Source: Candidatus Latescibacterota bacterium
GTDB taxonomy: Bacteria; Latescibacterota; UBA2968; UBA8231
Assembly: GCA_021295675.1 (NCBI GenBank)
Contig: JAGWBY010000014.1
Location: forward strand, 4,705-28,550
Direction: 5' to 3'
DNA length: 23,846 nt
Every line of letters begins with the position of its first letter. Position 1 is the stretch's first letter. Below the pieces are notes generated by a model. The model was not told where the DNA came from. It was given only the letters and a program-made list of their open reading frames with translations, and made no database searches. The position numbers and the translations under genes are program-made. This document shows positions 7,977 to 15,216 of this stretch, piece by piece.

Positions 7977-8047
7977 TACACACAGAAGCCCCGCGGACAT
8001 CGGATGTCCACGGGACACTCTCTGCTGTGCATCGGGAAGCGTGTGTA
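7977..8047 (-). promoter_or_regulatory. Structured RNA leader upstream of rpsB
   Basis: Read on the minus strand, an outer 7-bp stem joins TACACAC (8047-8041) with GTGTGTA (7983-7977). Inside it is an 11-bp hairpin with a CCG triloop: CCCGTGGACAT (8014-8004) pairs with ATGTCCGCGGG (8000-7990), with one G-U pair. There is no U-tract after the hairpin, so a plain terminator is unlikely. In E. coli the rpsB 5' region contains a structured S2 autoregulation element (t44). By position this could be an analogue, but I see no sequence similarity I can vouch for. Confidence 0.55.
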
Positions 8048-8058
8048 TTGGAATGAGA

Positions 8059-8451
8059 CTAGCGCTTGGAGAATTGGAAGCGCTTGCGCGCACCGGCCAA
8101 TCCGTACTTTTTGCGCTCTTTCTCGCGGGCATCGCGCGTCAGAAAACCGCCTTTTTTCAACACTTCCCGCTTCTGCGGGTCGTACTGCAACAAGGCGCGG
8201 GCAATGCCCAAACTCGCAGCGCCGGCTTGACCGCGCAGGCCGCCGCCACGGGTAGAAATGTGGATGTCGAATGTGTGCCGCGTCTCGGTCAGATCCAGAG
8301 GCTGCACGAGGATCATCTCTAGGGAATCTCGGCGTAGGTATTCGCCGACCACGCGACCGTTCATGTAAATACTGCCATTGCCGAGCTGCATGCGCACTCG
8401 GGCTACCGAGGTCTTTCTGCGGCCGGTCGCTTCGTAATTTTCTGCGGGCAT
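8059..8451 (-). CDS. rpsI: 30S ribosomal protein S9
   Basis: S9, 130 residues, is a standard bacterial form. The N-terminus YEATGRRKTSVARVRM leads into G-x-G-x-I-Y-M-N-G-R. The central GGGLRGQAGAASLGIARALL is the glycine-rich S9 signature. The conserved basic tail ends KRFQFSKR, whose last residues reach the P-site tRNA anticodon stem. The ATG at 8451 is 18 bp after rplM, so L13 and S9 form the usual two-gene unit. It ends 123 bp before rpsB, and the intervening leader suggests separate control of the downstream S2-EF-Ts-RRF genes. Confidence 0.98.
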   Translation of the reverse strand: MPAENYEATGRRKTSVARVRMQLGNGSIYMNGRVVGEYLRRDSLEMILVQPLDLTETRHTFDIHISTRGGGLRGQAGAASLGIARALLQYDPQKREVLKKGGFLTRDAREKERKKYGLAGARKRFQFSKR

Positions 8452-8469
8452 GGGCGCGTTGCCTTTGGC

Positions 8470-8904
8470 TTAAAGTTCGAGAGGCTGGGGGTTTTGCGCT
8501 TGGTGCCGGTGTTCGCCGCCGACATAAATGCGGAGCTTCTTTAGCTGCATCCGGCCCAATTTGGTGTGCGGCAGCATACCCCGCACGGCCTTGCGGATGA
8601 TGCGGTCGGGATGCCGTTCGGCCATGCGGCTGTAGGGCGTGACCCGCAAGCCACCTGGATAGCCGGTGTGGCGGTAATAGACCTTTTTTTCGGCCTTGTT
8701 GCCCGTGACTGTTACCTTGTCGGCATTAATCACGATAACGTGGTCGCCTACATCGGCATGTGGGGCGTATTCGGGCTTGCCCTTGCCGCGCAGCACTTGG
8801 GCGATTTCCGAAGCCAGCCGCCCTAGCACCTTATCAGTGGCATCAATCACAAACCACTGTCGCTCGATTTCGCCCGCTTTAGGGGCGTAGGTAATGTCGT
8901 TCAT
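8470..8904 (-). CDS. rplM: 50S ribosomal protein L13
   Basis: L13, 144 residues, is an early-assembly protein of the large subunit that contacts 23S rRNA. Visible landmarks are RQWFVIDATDKVLGRLASEI (about 15-34), LRGKGKPEYAPHADVGDHVI, INADKVTVTGNKAEKKVYYRH, the YPGGLRV turn, and the signature region AVRGMLPHTKLGRMQLKKLRIY followed by a short C-terminus with EHRHQAQNP. An AAAAGG site lies close to the ATG at 8904. A clear promoter begins just inside the end of dedA (described separately), so the ribosomal-protein run can be transcribed independently of the upstream genes. No residue looks abnormal. Confidence 0.98.
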   Translation of the reverse strand: MNDITYAPKAGEIERQWFVIDATDKVLGRLASEIAQVLRGKGKPEYAPHADVGDHVIVINADKVTVTGNKAEKKVYYRHTGYPGGLRVTPYSRMAERHPDRIIRKAVRGMLPHTKLGRMQLKKLRIYVGGEHRHQAQNPQPLEL

Positions 8905-8935
8905 TGCCTTTTCTCAGATTGTATAGAAATTATTT

Positions 8936-8964
8936 AACCTAAGCTCTCTATTCGCGCTTGTCAA
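8936..8964 (-). promoter_or_regulatory. Promoter for rplM-rpsI and downstream genes
   Basis: On the minus strand the -35 box TTGACA (8964-8959) is separated by 17 bases from a -10 box TAGGTT (8941-8936). The -35 overlaps the dedA stop codon. Transcription would begin near 8929 and give a leader of about 25 bases before the rplM ATG at 8904. The -35 is perfect and the -10 matches four of six consensus bases. Confidence 0.6.
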
Positions 8965-9569
8965 GGTTGGGCCACCCGTCGCTTGCGCCACCAGCGCCAA
9001 GTTAGCACGGCCCCTACCAAGCACAGGATACCCACCAATAATCTGTTGTATTGTGCGAGCAGCTCCGTGACCTGTTCCCAGTTTTCACCCACCAAAATTC
9101 CGGCGTAAAGCAGCAATCCATTCCAAACTGCCATGCCGATCGCGCCGCATAGCGCAACCGTCGGCCAAGGCATGCGTCCCAGACCAGCCCCGATGGCAAT
9201 GACCGACCGAATGCCGCTTAAAAATCGGTTGCCTAAAATGAGCGCGACGCCGTAGCGACTGAGCCACCGCTCGGCTTGAGCCAGTTTCGCTGTGCCCCGA
9301 CGGCCTACGAGAAAGGCGCGCCCCCGGCTATAACCCAAATAGTACATTACTAAAAAGCCGGCCATGCCCCCGACACAATTAGTAAGAAAAACCGGCCATA
9401 TATCCAAAAGACCGCGCCCCACTAAATAGGCGCTGAACACCACCACCGTATCGCCCGGTATAGGTGGTACAATGTTTTCCAAAAAGGCGCTAAGCAATAA
9501 GACGCCATACGCCCACAGCGGATCGACGCCAGACAAGGCCGCGAGCAGAGAGTCCAAGTATTCTACCAT
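8961..9569 (-). CDS. DedA-family (SNARE-associated/VTT domain) membrane protein
   Basis: This 202-residue protein with about five to six hydrophobic segments belongs to the DedA family, inner-membrane proteins implicated in flipping undecaprenyl phosphate or phospholipids and in envelope homeostasis. The two family motifs are present: ENIVPPIPGD at 31-40 (E-x3-P-x-P-G-D/E) and NRFLSGIRS at 114-122 with the essential Arg115 and Arg121. The C-terminus is a Trp/Arg-rich positively charged tail (WRWWRKRR). It begins 3 bp after ispDF and is likely co-transcribed with it. If it carries undecaprenyl phosphate, its place beside isoprenoid genes would make sense, but this link is inference. The exact substrate is unknown. 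Confidence 0.93.
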   Translation of the reverse strand: MVEYLDSLLAALSGVDPLWAYGVLLLSAFLENIVPPIPGDTVVVFSAYLVGRGLLDIWPVFLTNCVGGMAGFLVMYYLGYSRGRAFLVGRRGTAKLAQAERWLSRYGVALILGNRFLSGIRSVIAIGAGLGRMPWPTVALCGAIGMAVWNGLLLYAGILVGENWEQVTELLAQYNRLLVGILCLVGAVLTWRWWRKRRVAQP

Positions 9570-9572
9570 GCT

Positions 9573-10739
9573 TTAGAGCGCCAAAAGGACCACGGCTTGA
9601 GCTTCCATGCCTTCCTCCCGCCCGACAAACCCCAAGCGCTCGGTCGTCGTGGCCTTGAGCGAAACCTGATTCACCTCTAGGCCCAAGGTCGCAGCTAGCG
9701 TTTGGCGCATCGCTGCTATGTGCGGCGCGAGCTTGGGCTGCTGGGCTGCGACGACCGCGTCAATGTGCAGAACTCGCGCCCCTCGTTCCGCTATCAGGGT
9801 GCCGACCTGCTTGAGCAGCACCAAGCTCGATATGTCTTTGTATTGCGCGTCCGAGTCGGGGAAGAGCTGGCCGATATCTCCAGCCGCCAAGGCACCCAAG
9901 AGTGCGTCGATTATGGCATGTGTCAGCACATCCGCGTCCGAGTGGCCCGCCAACCCCCGATCAAAAGGCACGGTGACTCCGCCCAAAATTAGAGGCCGCC
10001 CCTCCTCCAAGCGATGCACGTCGTAGCCCTGGCCTATGCGCAAGCCCATAGCAGGCACCTCCTCCCTTGCGCGCACTCGCCACTCGGCCCAAGCCAGATC
10101 TTCGGGCGTGGTCAGCTTGCGGTTGTCGGCTTCGCCGGGCACGACGCAGACCGCGTGCCCCAACCGCTCGACCAACGCGGCGTCGTCCGTAGCCACCACG
10201 TCGGTCCCAGCCGCGCGGTATGCCCTTAGCAGCAACTCGCGGTCAAAGCCCTGCGGGGTCTGCGCCTGCCACAGCCGCTCGCGGCGCGGCGTGCCGACGA
10301 CCCGATCGTCCGCCACTTCCTTAATCGTCTCCACCACCGGCAAGGCGGGCAGTGCCGCTCCGTGCTCGCGAGTAGCGGCGACCACTCGCTCCAGCAGCCC
10401 TTCTGAAATAAACGGCCGCACAGCGTCATGTACCAAAACCATATCAGCGCAGGTCTCCTGTAAGCCTCGATACACGGATGCGCTGCGTTCAGCTCCCCCG
10501 GGCACGAGGGCGGCGACTTTGGCAAAGCCCCCACTTTCACTCAATTGACTGCGACAATAGTCCATGTCCTCGCGCCGCACGACCAAGACGATATCGGTTA
10601 CCAGTGGGCTAGCTTCGAGACGCGCAAGTACGTGCCAGAATACGGGCCGGCCCCCTAACGGGAGGTACTGTTTGGGCCGATCTGCTCCCATGCGCTGCCC
10701 CTGACCGGCGGCCGGGATGATGGCGGTTATACTTTCCAC
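9573..10739 (-). CDS. ispDF: Bifunctional IspD/IspF isoprenoid biosynthesis enzyme
   Basis: A fusion of two non-consecutive MEP-pathway enzymes, 388 residues. Residues 1-225 are IspD (2-C-methyl-D-erythritol 4-phosphate cytidylyltransferase): [10 protein letters not shown] at 9-18, PKQY at 22-25, GGAERSASV at 81-89, HDAVRPF at 104-110, TPQGF and NRKLTTPED at 206-214. Residues about 232-388 are IspF (MEcPP synthase): GYDVHRL with metal ligands Asp240 and His242, [19 protein letters not shown] with His274, and [16 protein letters not shown] near the end. The IspF ligands fall at exactly the spacing of stand-alone IspF. Both halves look active; IspE, the middle step, must lie elsewhere. The start codon is GTG, 4 bp after the queA stop. 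Fused IspDF is known from alpha- and epsilonproteobacteria and other groups. Confidence 0.97.
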   Translation of the reverse strand: MESITAIIPAAGQGQRMGADRPKQYLPLGGRPVFWHVLARLEASPLVTDIVLVVRREDMDYCRSQLSESGGFAKVAALVPGGAERSASVYRGLQETCADMVLVHDAVRPFISEGLLERVVAATREHGAALPALPVVETIKEVADDRVVGTPRRERLWQAQTPQGFDRELLLRAYRAAGTDVVATDDAALVERLGHAVCVVPGEADNRKLTTPEDLAWAEWRVRAREEVPAMGLRIGQGYDVHRLEEGRPLILGGVTVPFDRGLAGHSDADVLTHAIIDALLGALAAGDIGQLFPDSDAQYKDISSLVLLKQVGTLIAERGARVLHIDAVVAAQQPKLAPHIAAMRQTLAATLGLEVNQVSLKATTTERLGFVGREEGMEAQAVVLLAL

Positions 10740-10743
10740 GATC

Positions 10744-11772
10744 TCACACGATCATCATGGCATCGCCATAGCTGTAAAAGCGATAGCCCCGCTCTATGGC
10801 CTCGCGGTAGGCGGCCAAAAGCCGTTCCCGCCCGACAAACGCCGCCACCAGCAACAACAGGCTCGAGCGCGGCAGGTGAAAATTCGTCACCAACGTATCG
10901 ACTGCCTTAAATGCGTAGGGTGGATAAATAAAAACATTTGCCAATCCCCCGCAGGCACGCACATTGCCCTCGGCATCGACGCTTGACTCCAAGGTCCGCA
11001 CCACGGTAGTACCTACGGCGACGATGCGGCCACCGGCCGCGCGACAATGCCTGAGCGCGGCCGCCACCGACTCGTCGATTTCGCAGTATTCGGGCTCGAG
11101 CACATGCTGACGTGGGTCGGCGCAGCGCACCGGCTCGAACGTGCCCGGCCCCACGTGCAAAAGCACTTTTAGGACCGCCACTCCCTTGGCAGCAATCTCA
11201 GCGATTAACTGAGGGGTAAAGTGCAGGCCAGCCGTGGGCGCGGCAACGGCTCCCGGACGCGCCGCATAGATGGTCTGATAGCGCTCCCGATCCGCGACCT
11301 CGGGCGGACGCCGAATATAGGGCGGTAGCGGTATCTCCCCGATCTCTTCCAGCCGCGCCAGCACGTCTTCAACGGCAAAGCACACGCGGAACCGCCCCGG
11401 CGCAACCTGCTCGACAATGTGCGCTTCCACCGCTCCATCGCCAAACTCCAACCGCGTCTTTGGTTTTAAACCCCGCCCAGGACGCCCCATCGCCAGCCAA
11501 TCGCCAGCAGTCAGCGGCCTGAGCAGCAGCAGTTCAACCCGCCCTCCGGTAGCAACTTTACGCCCCCTGAGCCGAGCCGGCACGACCTGTGTTTGATTCA
11601 ATACTAGGGCGTCGCCGGGGGCAAGCTGATCGACAATAGCCCCAAAGTGCAGGTGCTGCAACGAGCCATCCGCCCGGTTCAAGAGCAACAGACGCGCTTG
11701 GTCGCGCTCGAGCGTTGGGCGTTGGGCGATCAGGGCATCGGGCAGGTCAAAGTCGTAGTCCACTAGCTGCAT
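10744..11772 (-). CDS. queA: S-adenosylmethionine:tRNA ribosyltransferase-isomerase
   Basis: QueA transfers and isomerises the ribosyl part of S-adenosylmethionine onto 7-aminomethyl-7-deazaguanine in tRNA, giving epoxyqueuosine. I place the start at 11772, giving 342 residues beginning [19 protein letters not shown], the standard N-terminus. An AGGTGG site lies about 10 bases upstream and the start is then 14 bp after the glycosyltransferase stop. A longer frame to 11814 adds 14 unconserved residues and overlaps the upstream gene. Conserved segments include [52 protein letters not shown] and [18 protein letters not shown]. The end is 4 bp from ispDF. It implies queuosine synthesis in this organism. 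Confidence 0.96.
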   Translation of the reverse strand: MQLVDYDFDLPDALIAQRPTLERDQARLLLLNRADGSLQHLHFGAIVDQLAPGDALVLNQTQVVPARLRGRKVATGGRVELLLLRPLTAGDWLAMGRPGRGLKPKTRLEFGDGAVEAHIVEQVAPGRFRVCFAVEDVLARLEEIGEIPLPPYIRRPPEVADRERYQTIYAARPGAVAAPTAGLHFTPQLIAEIAAKGVAVLKVLLHVGPGTFEPVRCADPRQHVLEPEYCEIDESVAAALRHCRAAGGRIVAVGTTVVRTLESSVDAEGNVRACGGLANVFIYPPYAFKAVDTLVTNFHLPRSSLLLLVAAFVGRERLLAAYREAIERGYRFYSYGDAMMIV

Positions 11773-11786
11773 CGAGCAGTGCCCAC

Positions 11787-12494
11787 CTATCCCCGCGACT
11801 GAGTAGGACGCCACCGCACATAGCGGAAAATGGTCCAGAGAATTTTGTACCCAGCCCGCAGCGTACCGCTGAGTGTACCGGTAATTTTGGAACTGCCGAT
11901 GCGGCGGCGATAACGCACGGGCACTTCGGCTGTGCGCAGGCCCAGCCGAGCGGCTTTGACCTGCATCTCCGCAGTCCAGCCAAAGTTGCGATCCTGCATC
12001 TCTAGTCGCATAAGCACGTCGTAGCGCAATGCGCGAAAAGGCCCCAAATCCGTAAAAGTGACGCCAAACAACAGGCGAATTAAGAAGGTGGCCAACCAGT
12101 TACCAAAGCGAGCCTGTGGCAAAAGAGCACCCTTTTCTCGCTGTCCCAAGACCCGAGAACCAATGACCATATCAGCATCGTCTGCAATGATCGGTCTTAC
12201 TATAGCCAACATGTCTTCAGGGTAATCGCTGTAATCGCCGTCGAGAAAAACGACGATATCCGGACAATCGAGATGGGCCATGCCCGTTAGACAGGCCTGA
12301 CCGTAGCCGCGGCTCGGCTCGGCAACAACGCAGGCCCCCAAGCAGCGGGCCACCTCGGCGGTGCGGTCGGCCGAGCCATTATCGACGACGATAATCTGCT
12401 GTGCGATATCTGGTATGTCTTGCAGCACCTTGCCGATGGCTTCTTCTTCGTCGCAGGCGGGAATGACGACGGCAATGGCAGGCGGCGAGTCCAT
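11787..12494 (-). CDS. Family 2 glycosyltransferase (dolichol/polyprenyl-phosphate-mannose-synthase-like)
   Basis: The 235-residue GT-A fold glycosyltransferase starts AIAVVIPACDEEEAIGKVL. It has the nucleotide-binding VVDNGSADRT (Asp38, Asn39), the DXD-type metal site FLDGDYSDYPED with Asp85 and Asp87, GPFRALR, and the acceptor-side NFGWTAEMQVKAARLG. This resembles the DPM1/UDP-glucose:polyprenyl-phosphate subgroup that loads a sugar onto a lipid carrier at the membrane. There is no transmembrane anchor beyond a weakly hydrophobic amphipathic C-terminus (GYKILWTIFRYVRW). Donor and acceptor cannot be told from sequence. It lies 27 bp after the hydrolase gene and 14 bp before queA. No strong ribosome binding site is visible. 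Confidence 0.88.
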   Translation of the reverse strand: MDSPPAIAVVIPACDEEEAIGKVLQDIPDIAQQIIVVDNGSADRTAEVARCLGACVVAEPSRGYGQACLTGMAHLDCPDIVVFLDGDYSDYPEDMLAIVRPIIADDADMVIGSRVLGQREKGALLPQARFGNWLATFLIRLLFGVTFTDLGPFRALRYDVLMRLEMQDRNFGWTAEMQVKAARLGLRTAEVPVRYRRRIGSSKITGTLSGTLRAGYKILWTIFRYVRWRPTQSRG

Positions 12495-12521
12495 GCGCTG
12501 GCACCGCAGGTGAAGTGCTAT

Positions 12522-13361
12522 TTAGAGGTTTTCCTCCAACCAGAGGAAGAACAAATCTTGCGCCTCGGCCACATTGTCGAGTAATGCATAGCCGTGGTCA
12601 GCCGAGTCTGTAAAAACGCGCAAATCCTTCGGCTCAGCCGTCTGCTCCTCTAGGAAAGAAGCGAACTCTTTATAGCTAAGGATGCGGTCCTCACTCACAG
12701 CAATTTGGTCCTGATCGCCCACCATAAAGAGCATGGACCGCGGACCAAACGATTCAAGGCCGGTCCCGATGACCAACGGCTCCAGCGAAGCGGCCCCCCA
12801 CAGCCCAGGTGAGAGGGAGATGCTGGTTTTTATTAGCTCGGGGAAAACACCCGAACATATGTAGGCTATATTGCCTCCCGAGCCGCTGCCCACGACCGCG
12901 ATGCGGCTGACATCTACATTGGACTGACTCTGCAGCCAGATTAGCGCAGCGTGGACATCGAGAAAGCTCCGTTCCAGATCAATCAATTCCAGGGTCAGTC
13001 GGCCATCGGGCAGTAGAGTCTCGCCGTGCCCGCGCATGTCGATGGCCAAGGCCGCGTAGCCGCGATCTAGCAAGGCCACGTACGTGCCGGTGTTGCTCAA
13101 CCAGTCGGATTTGTTCCCTCCCAGATCGTGCAGGAGGATCACCACTGGCAGCGATTCGCCGTCTTGGGCCGTACCAAAAAGCGCGCTCACTTCGACACTG
13201 TCGATGGACGTGAAGTTAACGGCTGAAATGGGATAGACGCGGCCCGTCCCTTCCGGTAGGTCGGGGCCGACGATCTGGAGTTCCTCTTCCGAATCGCTGC
13301 ACCCCACGACTCCAACGGCGAGCACCCAAATCCACCTACACAGTTTACTCATAAGAGCCAT
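12522..13361 (-). CDS. Lipoprotein alpha/beta hydrolase (dienelactone-hydrolase/S9-like)
   Basis: I choose the ATG at 13361, giving 279 residues. A longer frame to 13463 begins inside the promoter, while GGGTGAAG precedes 13361 and a signal sequence then sits at the N-terminus. Residues 1-20 are a hydrophobic signal ending in the lipobox VVGC with Cys21, and Ser at +2 suggests outer-membrane sorting. The mature part has an alpha/beta-hydrolase core: VVILLHDLGGNKSDW (oxyanion region), AAIDMRGHGET-like turn, the nucleophile elbow IAVVGSGSGGN, an acid at VGDQDQ (217 or 219) and His256 in DSADHGYALL. At the elbow the residue aligning with the usual nucleophile is Gly160, flanked by Ser159 and Ser161, so activity is uncertain. 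It heads the minus-strand run. Confidence 0.85.
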   Translation of the reverse strand: MALMSKLCRWIWVLAVGVVGCSDSEEELQIVGPDLPEGTGRVYPISAVNFTSIDSVEVSALFGTAQDGESLPVVILLHDLGGNKSDWLSNTGTYVALLDRGYAALAIDMRGHGETLLPDGRLTLELIDLERSFLDVHAALIWLQSQSNVDVSRIAVVGSGSGGNIAYICSGVFPELIKTSISLSPGLWGAASLEPLVIGTGLESFGPRSMLFMVGDQDQIAVSEDRILSYKEFASFLEEQTAEPKDLRVFTDSADHGYALLDNVAEAQDLFFLWLEENL

Positions 13362-13434
13362 AATCTTCACCCAAAGTGCGTTGCGAGCGCCCCCAATTGG
13401 CGACGCTCCTGATTTTCGTAAATCCTTGAATCTG

Positions 13435-13463
13435 AATAAACAATCTCCCCCTCTAGCTGTCAA
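13435..13463 (-). promoter_or_regulatory. Promoter for the lipoprotein hydrolase gene
   Basis: On the minus strand TTGACA (13463-13458), a 17-base spacer, and a weak -10 box TTTATT (13440-13435). Transcription would begin near 13428 and give a leader of about 66 bases to the ATG at 13361. Since the upstream alternative start codons lie at or before the -35 box, this supports the shorter protein. Confidence 0.5.
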
Positions 13464-13472
13464 CTTGATGCC

Positions 13473-13501
13473 TTGACGACAAAATTCTTTTGCCGTATGC
13501 T
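13473..13501 (+). promoter_or_regulatory. Promoter giving a probably leaderless ecfA transcript
   Basis: TTGACG (13473-13478), a 17-base spacer, and TATGCT (13496-13501). The ATG is at 13510, eight bases after the -10 box, where transcription itself would normally begin. No Shine-Dalgarno sequence precedes the ATG (GCCGCCCT), which agrees with a leaderless message. Confidence 0.5.
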
Positions 13502-13509
13502 GCCGCCCT

Positions 13510-15216
13510 ATGATCCGCGTCGAAAAACTCAGCCTTAGCTATCGCGGGGGGCTGTCCGCTTTGCGCTCCATTGACCTCCACATCAGCCCTCGGGAAGACA
13601 TCGCCCTCATCGGTGCCAACGGTTCGGGCAAAACCACCCTCGCGCACTGCCTAAACGGACTACTACAGCCTCAAACGGGCCGGGTCCTCGTCGATGGCAT
13701 GGACGCCAGCGACCCAACCCAACTCCGCGCCATCCGCCAGCTAGTCGGCATGGTCTCGCAAAACCCGGACGATCAGCTCGTCGCCACCACAGTCGCCGAC
13801 GAATTGGCCTTTGGCTTGGAAAACCTAGCCCTAGCCAGCGATAAAATTCACCGCCGCGTCGAAGAAACACTCGCCGCTTTCGACATCGAAGCCTATCGCC
13901 ACTATCCGCCGCACAAGCTCTCCGGCGGCGAGAAACAGCGCGTGGCCATTGCCGCGGTGGTAGCGATGCGACCACGCTATCTCGTTTTGGACGAATCGAC
14001 AGCTCTGCTCGATCCCGGAGAAAGACAGCAAGTGGCCGAGTTGCTTCAGCGACTGCGCACCGCATACGGCATCGCGACCATACTCATCACTCAGACTCCA
14101 GAAGAAGCCGCTCGTGCCGACCGCGTCATCGTCCTCCACGCGGGTCGGATCCGTGCGGACAGCTCCCCTGCCGCCCTCTTTGCCGACCCGCCCAAGCTCC
14201 GCGCCTTCGGCCTTGACCTGCCCTTTGCAAGCGCCCTCGCCGCTCACTTATCGCTGGCCGAGATTCCCTTGACACTAGATACCTTGTCCGATGCGCTGAC
14301 CGCGCTCAAACACCAGACATCCCTATCTCCTTGGACTCCCCCCACTCCTCCGCCACCCGCCCCGAGCAAATTAGCAACCACAGGGCTTACATACCTCTAC
14401 GACGAGCATTTGCCCACCCAGCGACGAGGCATTCGCGACATCACCATGGACGTCCCCACCGGCTCCGTCCTAGCCCTCGTGGGTACCAACGGCGCGGGCA
14501 AAACCACCCTCGCCCAGCACTTCAACGCCCTAATCAAACCCTCGCGCGGTCGCGTGCTCCTCGACGGCTACGACATCGGTTCCCAGCCCCCGGCTCGCGT
14601 GCGCCAGCGCGTCGGCTTGGCCTTTCAGTTTCCCGAACTCCAGCTCTTCGCCGAAACCGTGGCCGAGGATGTGGCCTTTGGGCCGCGCAACCTCGGCTTT
14701 GCTCCCGAGCGCGTCAATGGCCTCGTGGCACACTCACTTGCCATGATAGATATGCCGCTGGTAGAATTCGGGCCGCGCCAGCCCCTCTCGTTAAGCGGAG
14801 GCGAAAGGCGTTGCGTCGCGCTCGCCGGCGTCCTCGCCATGAACCCAGAGGTGTTGGTGCTCGACGAACCGACCGCCGGCCTCGATCCCCGGACTACGGC
14901 CAGCTTGTGCAAGCTCTTCGTCGAGCTAAGTAACCAAGGCCGCACTCTCGTGCTAATCAGCCACGATATGGAGCTAGTCGGCCACTTAGCCACCCACGTA
15001 GTGGTCCTGCGCCACGGCCGGATCGAGTTGCAAGGGCCGACCCGTGCCGTGCTCGCCCATCCTGAATTCGAGTCTATCAGCGGGCTTGTGCCCCCGATGT
15101 CCGTGCAGTTGGCTCGCCTCCTGCGACAACGAGGCCTAACTCTAGCTGGCGATCCGTTGACTCTGCGAGAAACCATCGACTGGCTCGCCCCACTCGTCGC
15201 CCTCTCCCATGTCTAA
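13510..15216 (+). CDS. Fused double-ATPase of an energy-coupling-factor (CbiO/EcfA-type) transporter
   Basis: One 568-residue protein with two ABC ATPase domains, expected to power uptake of a vitamin, cobalt or nickel with an EcfT membrane partner and an S-component. NBD1 (1-235): Walker A GANGSGKT at 35-42, Q-loop SQNPDDQ with Gln84, LSGGEKQ at 137-143, Walker B YLVLDE at 157-162. NBD2 (288-520): GTNGAGKT at 325-332, Q-loop FQFPELQLF with Gln373, LSGGERR at 428-434, VLVLDEPTAGLD at 448-459, switch His485. A Pro-rich linker (276-286) joins them, and a tail of about 50 residues follows NBD2. NBD1 is atypical: the switch His is Gln195 (LITQTPEE) and the D-loop region reads ESTALLD. No EcfT or S gene is adjacent. 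It overlaps pyrC by 8 bp. Confidence 0.93.
   Translation: MIRVEKLSLSYRGGLSALRSIDLHISPREDIALIGANGSGKTTLAHCLNGLLQPQTGRVLVDGMDASDPTQLRAIRQLVGMVSQNPDDQLVATTVADELAFGLENLALASDKIHRRVEETLAAFDIEAYRHYPPHKLSGGEKQRVAIAAVVAMRPRYLVLDESTALLDPGERQQVAELLQRLRTAYGIATILITQTPEEAARADRVIVLHAGRIRADSSPAALFADPPKLRAFGLDLPFASALAAHLSLAEIPLTLDTLSDALTALKHQTSLSPWTPPTPPPPAPSKLATTGLTYLYDEHLPTQRRGIRDITMDVPTGSVLALVGTNGAGKTTLAQHFNALIKPSRGRVLLDGYDIGSQPPARVRQRVGLAFQFPELQLFAETVAEDVAFGPRNLGFAPERVNGLVAHSLAMIDMPLVEFGPRQPLSLSGGERRCVALAGVLAMNPEVLVLDEPTAGLDPRTTASLCKLFVELSNQGRTLVLISHDMELVGHLATHVVVLRHGRIELQGPTRAVLAHPEFESISGLVPPMSVQLARLLRQRGLTLAGDPLTLRETIDWLAPLVALSHV

Noticed and set aside
7990..8014. Simple rho-independent terminator after rpsI
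   Set aside because: The hairpin is strong but no U-tract follows it on the minus strand, and an outer stem encloses it, which fits a leader better.
11773..11814. 14-residue N-terminal extension of QueA
   Set aside because: It is not conserved, overlaps the glycosyltransferase gene, and the inner ATG gives the canonical N-terminus with a ribosome binding site.
13362..13463. 34-residue N-terminal extension of the lipoprotein hydrolase
   Set aside because: It would begin inside the -35 box and would bury the signal peptide and lipobox.
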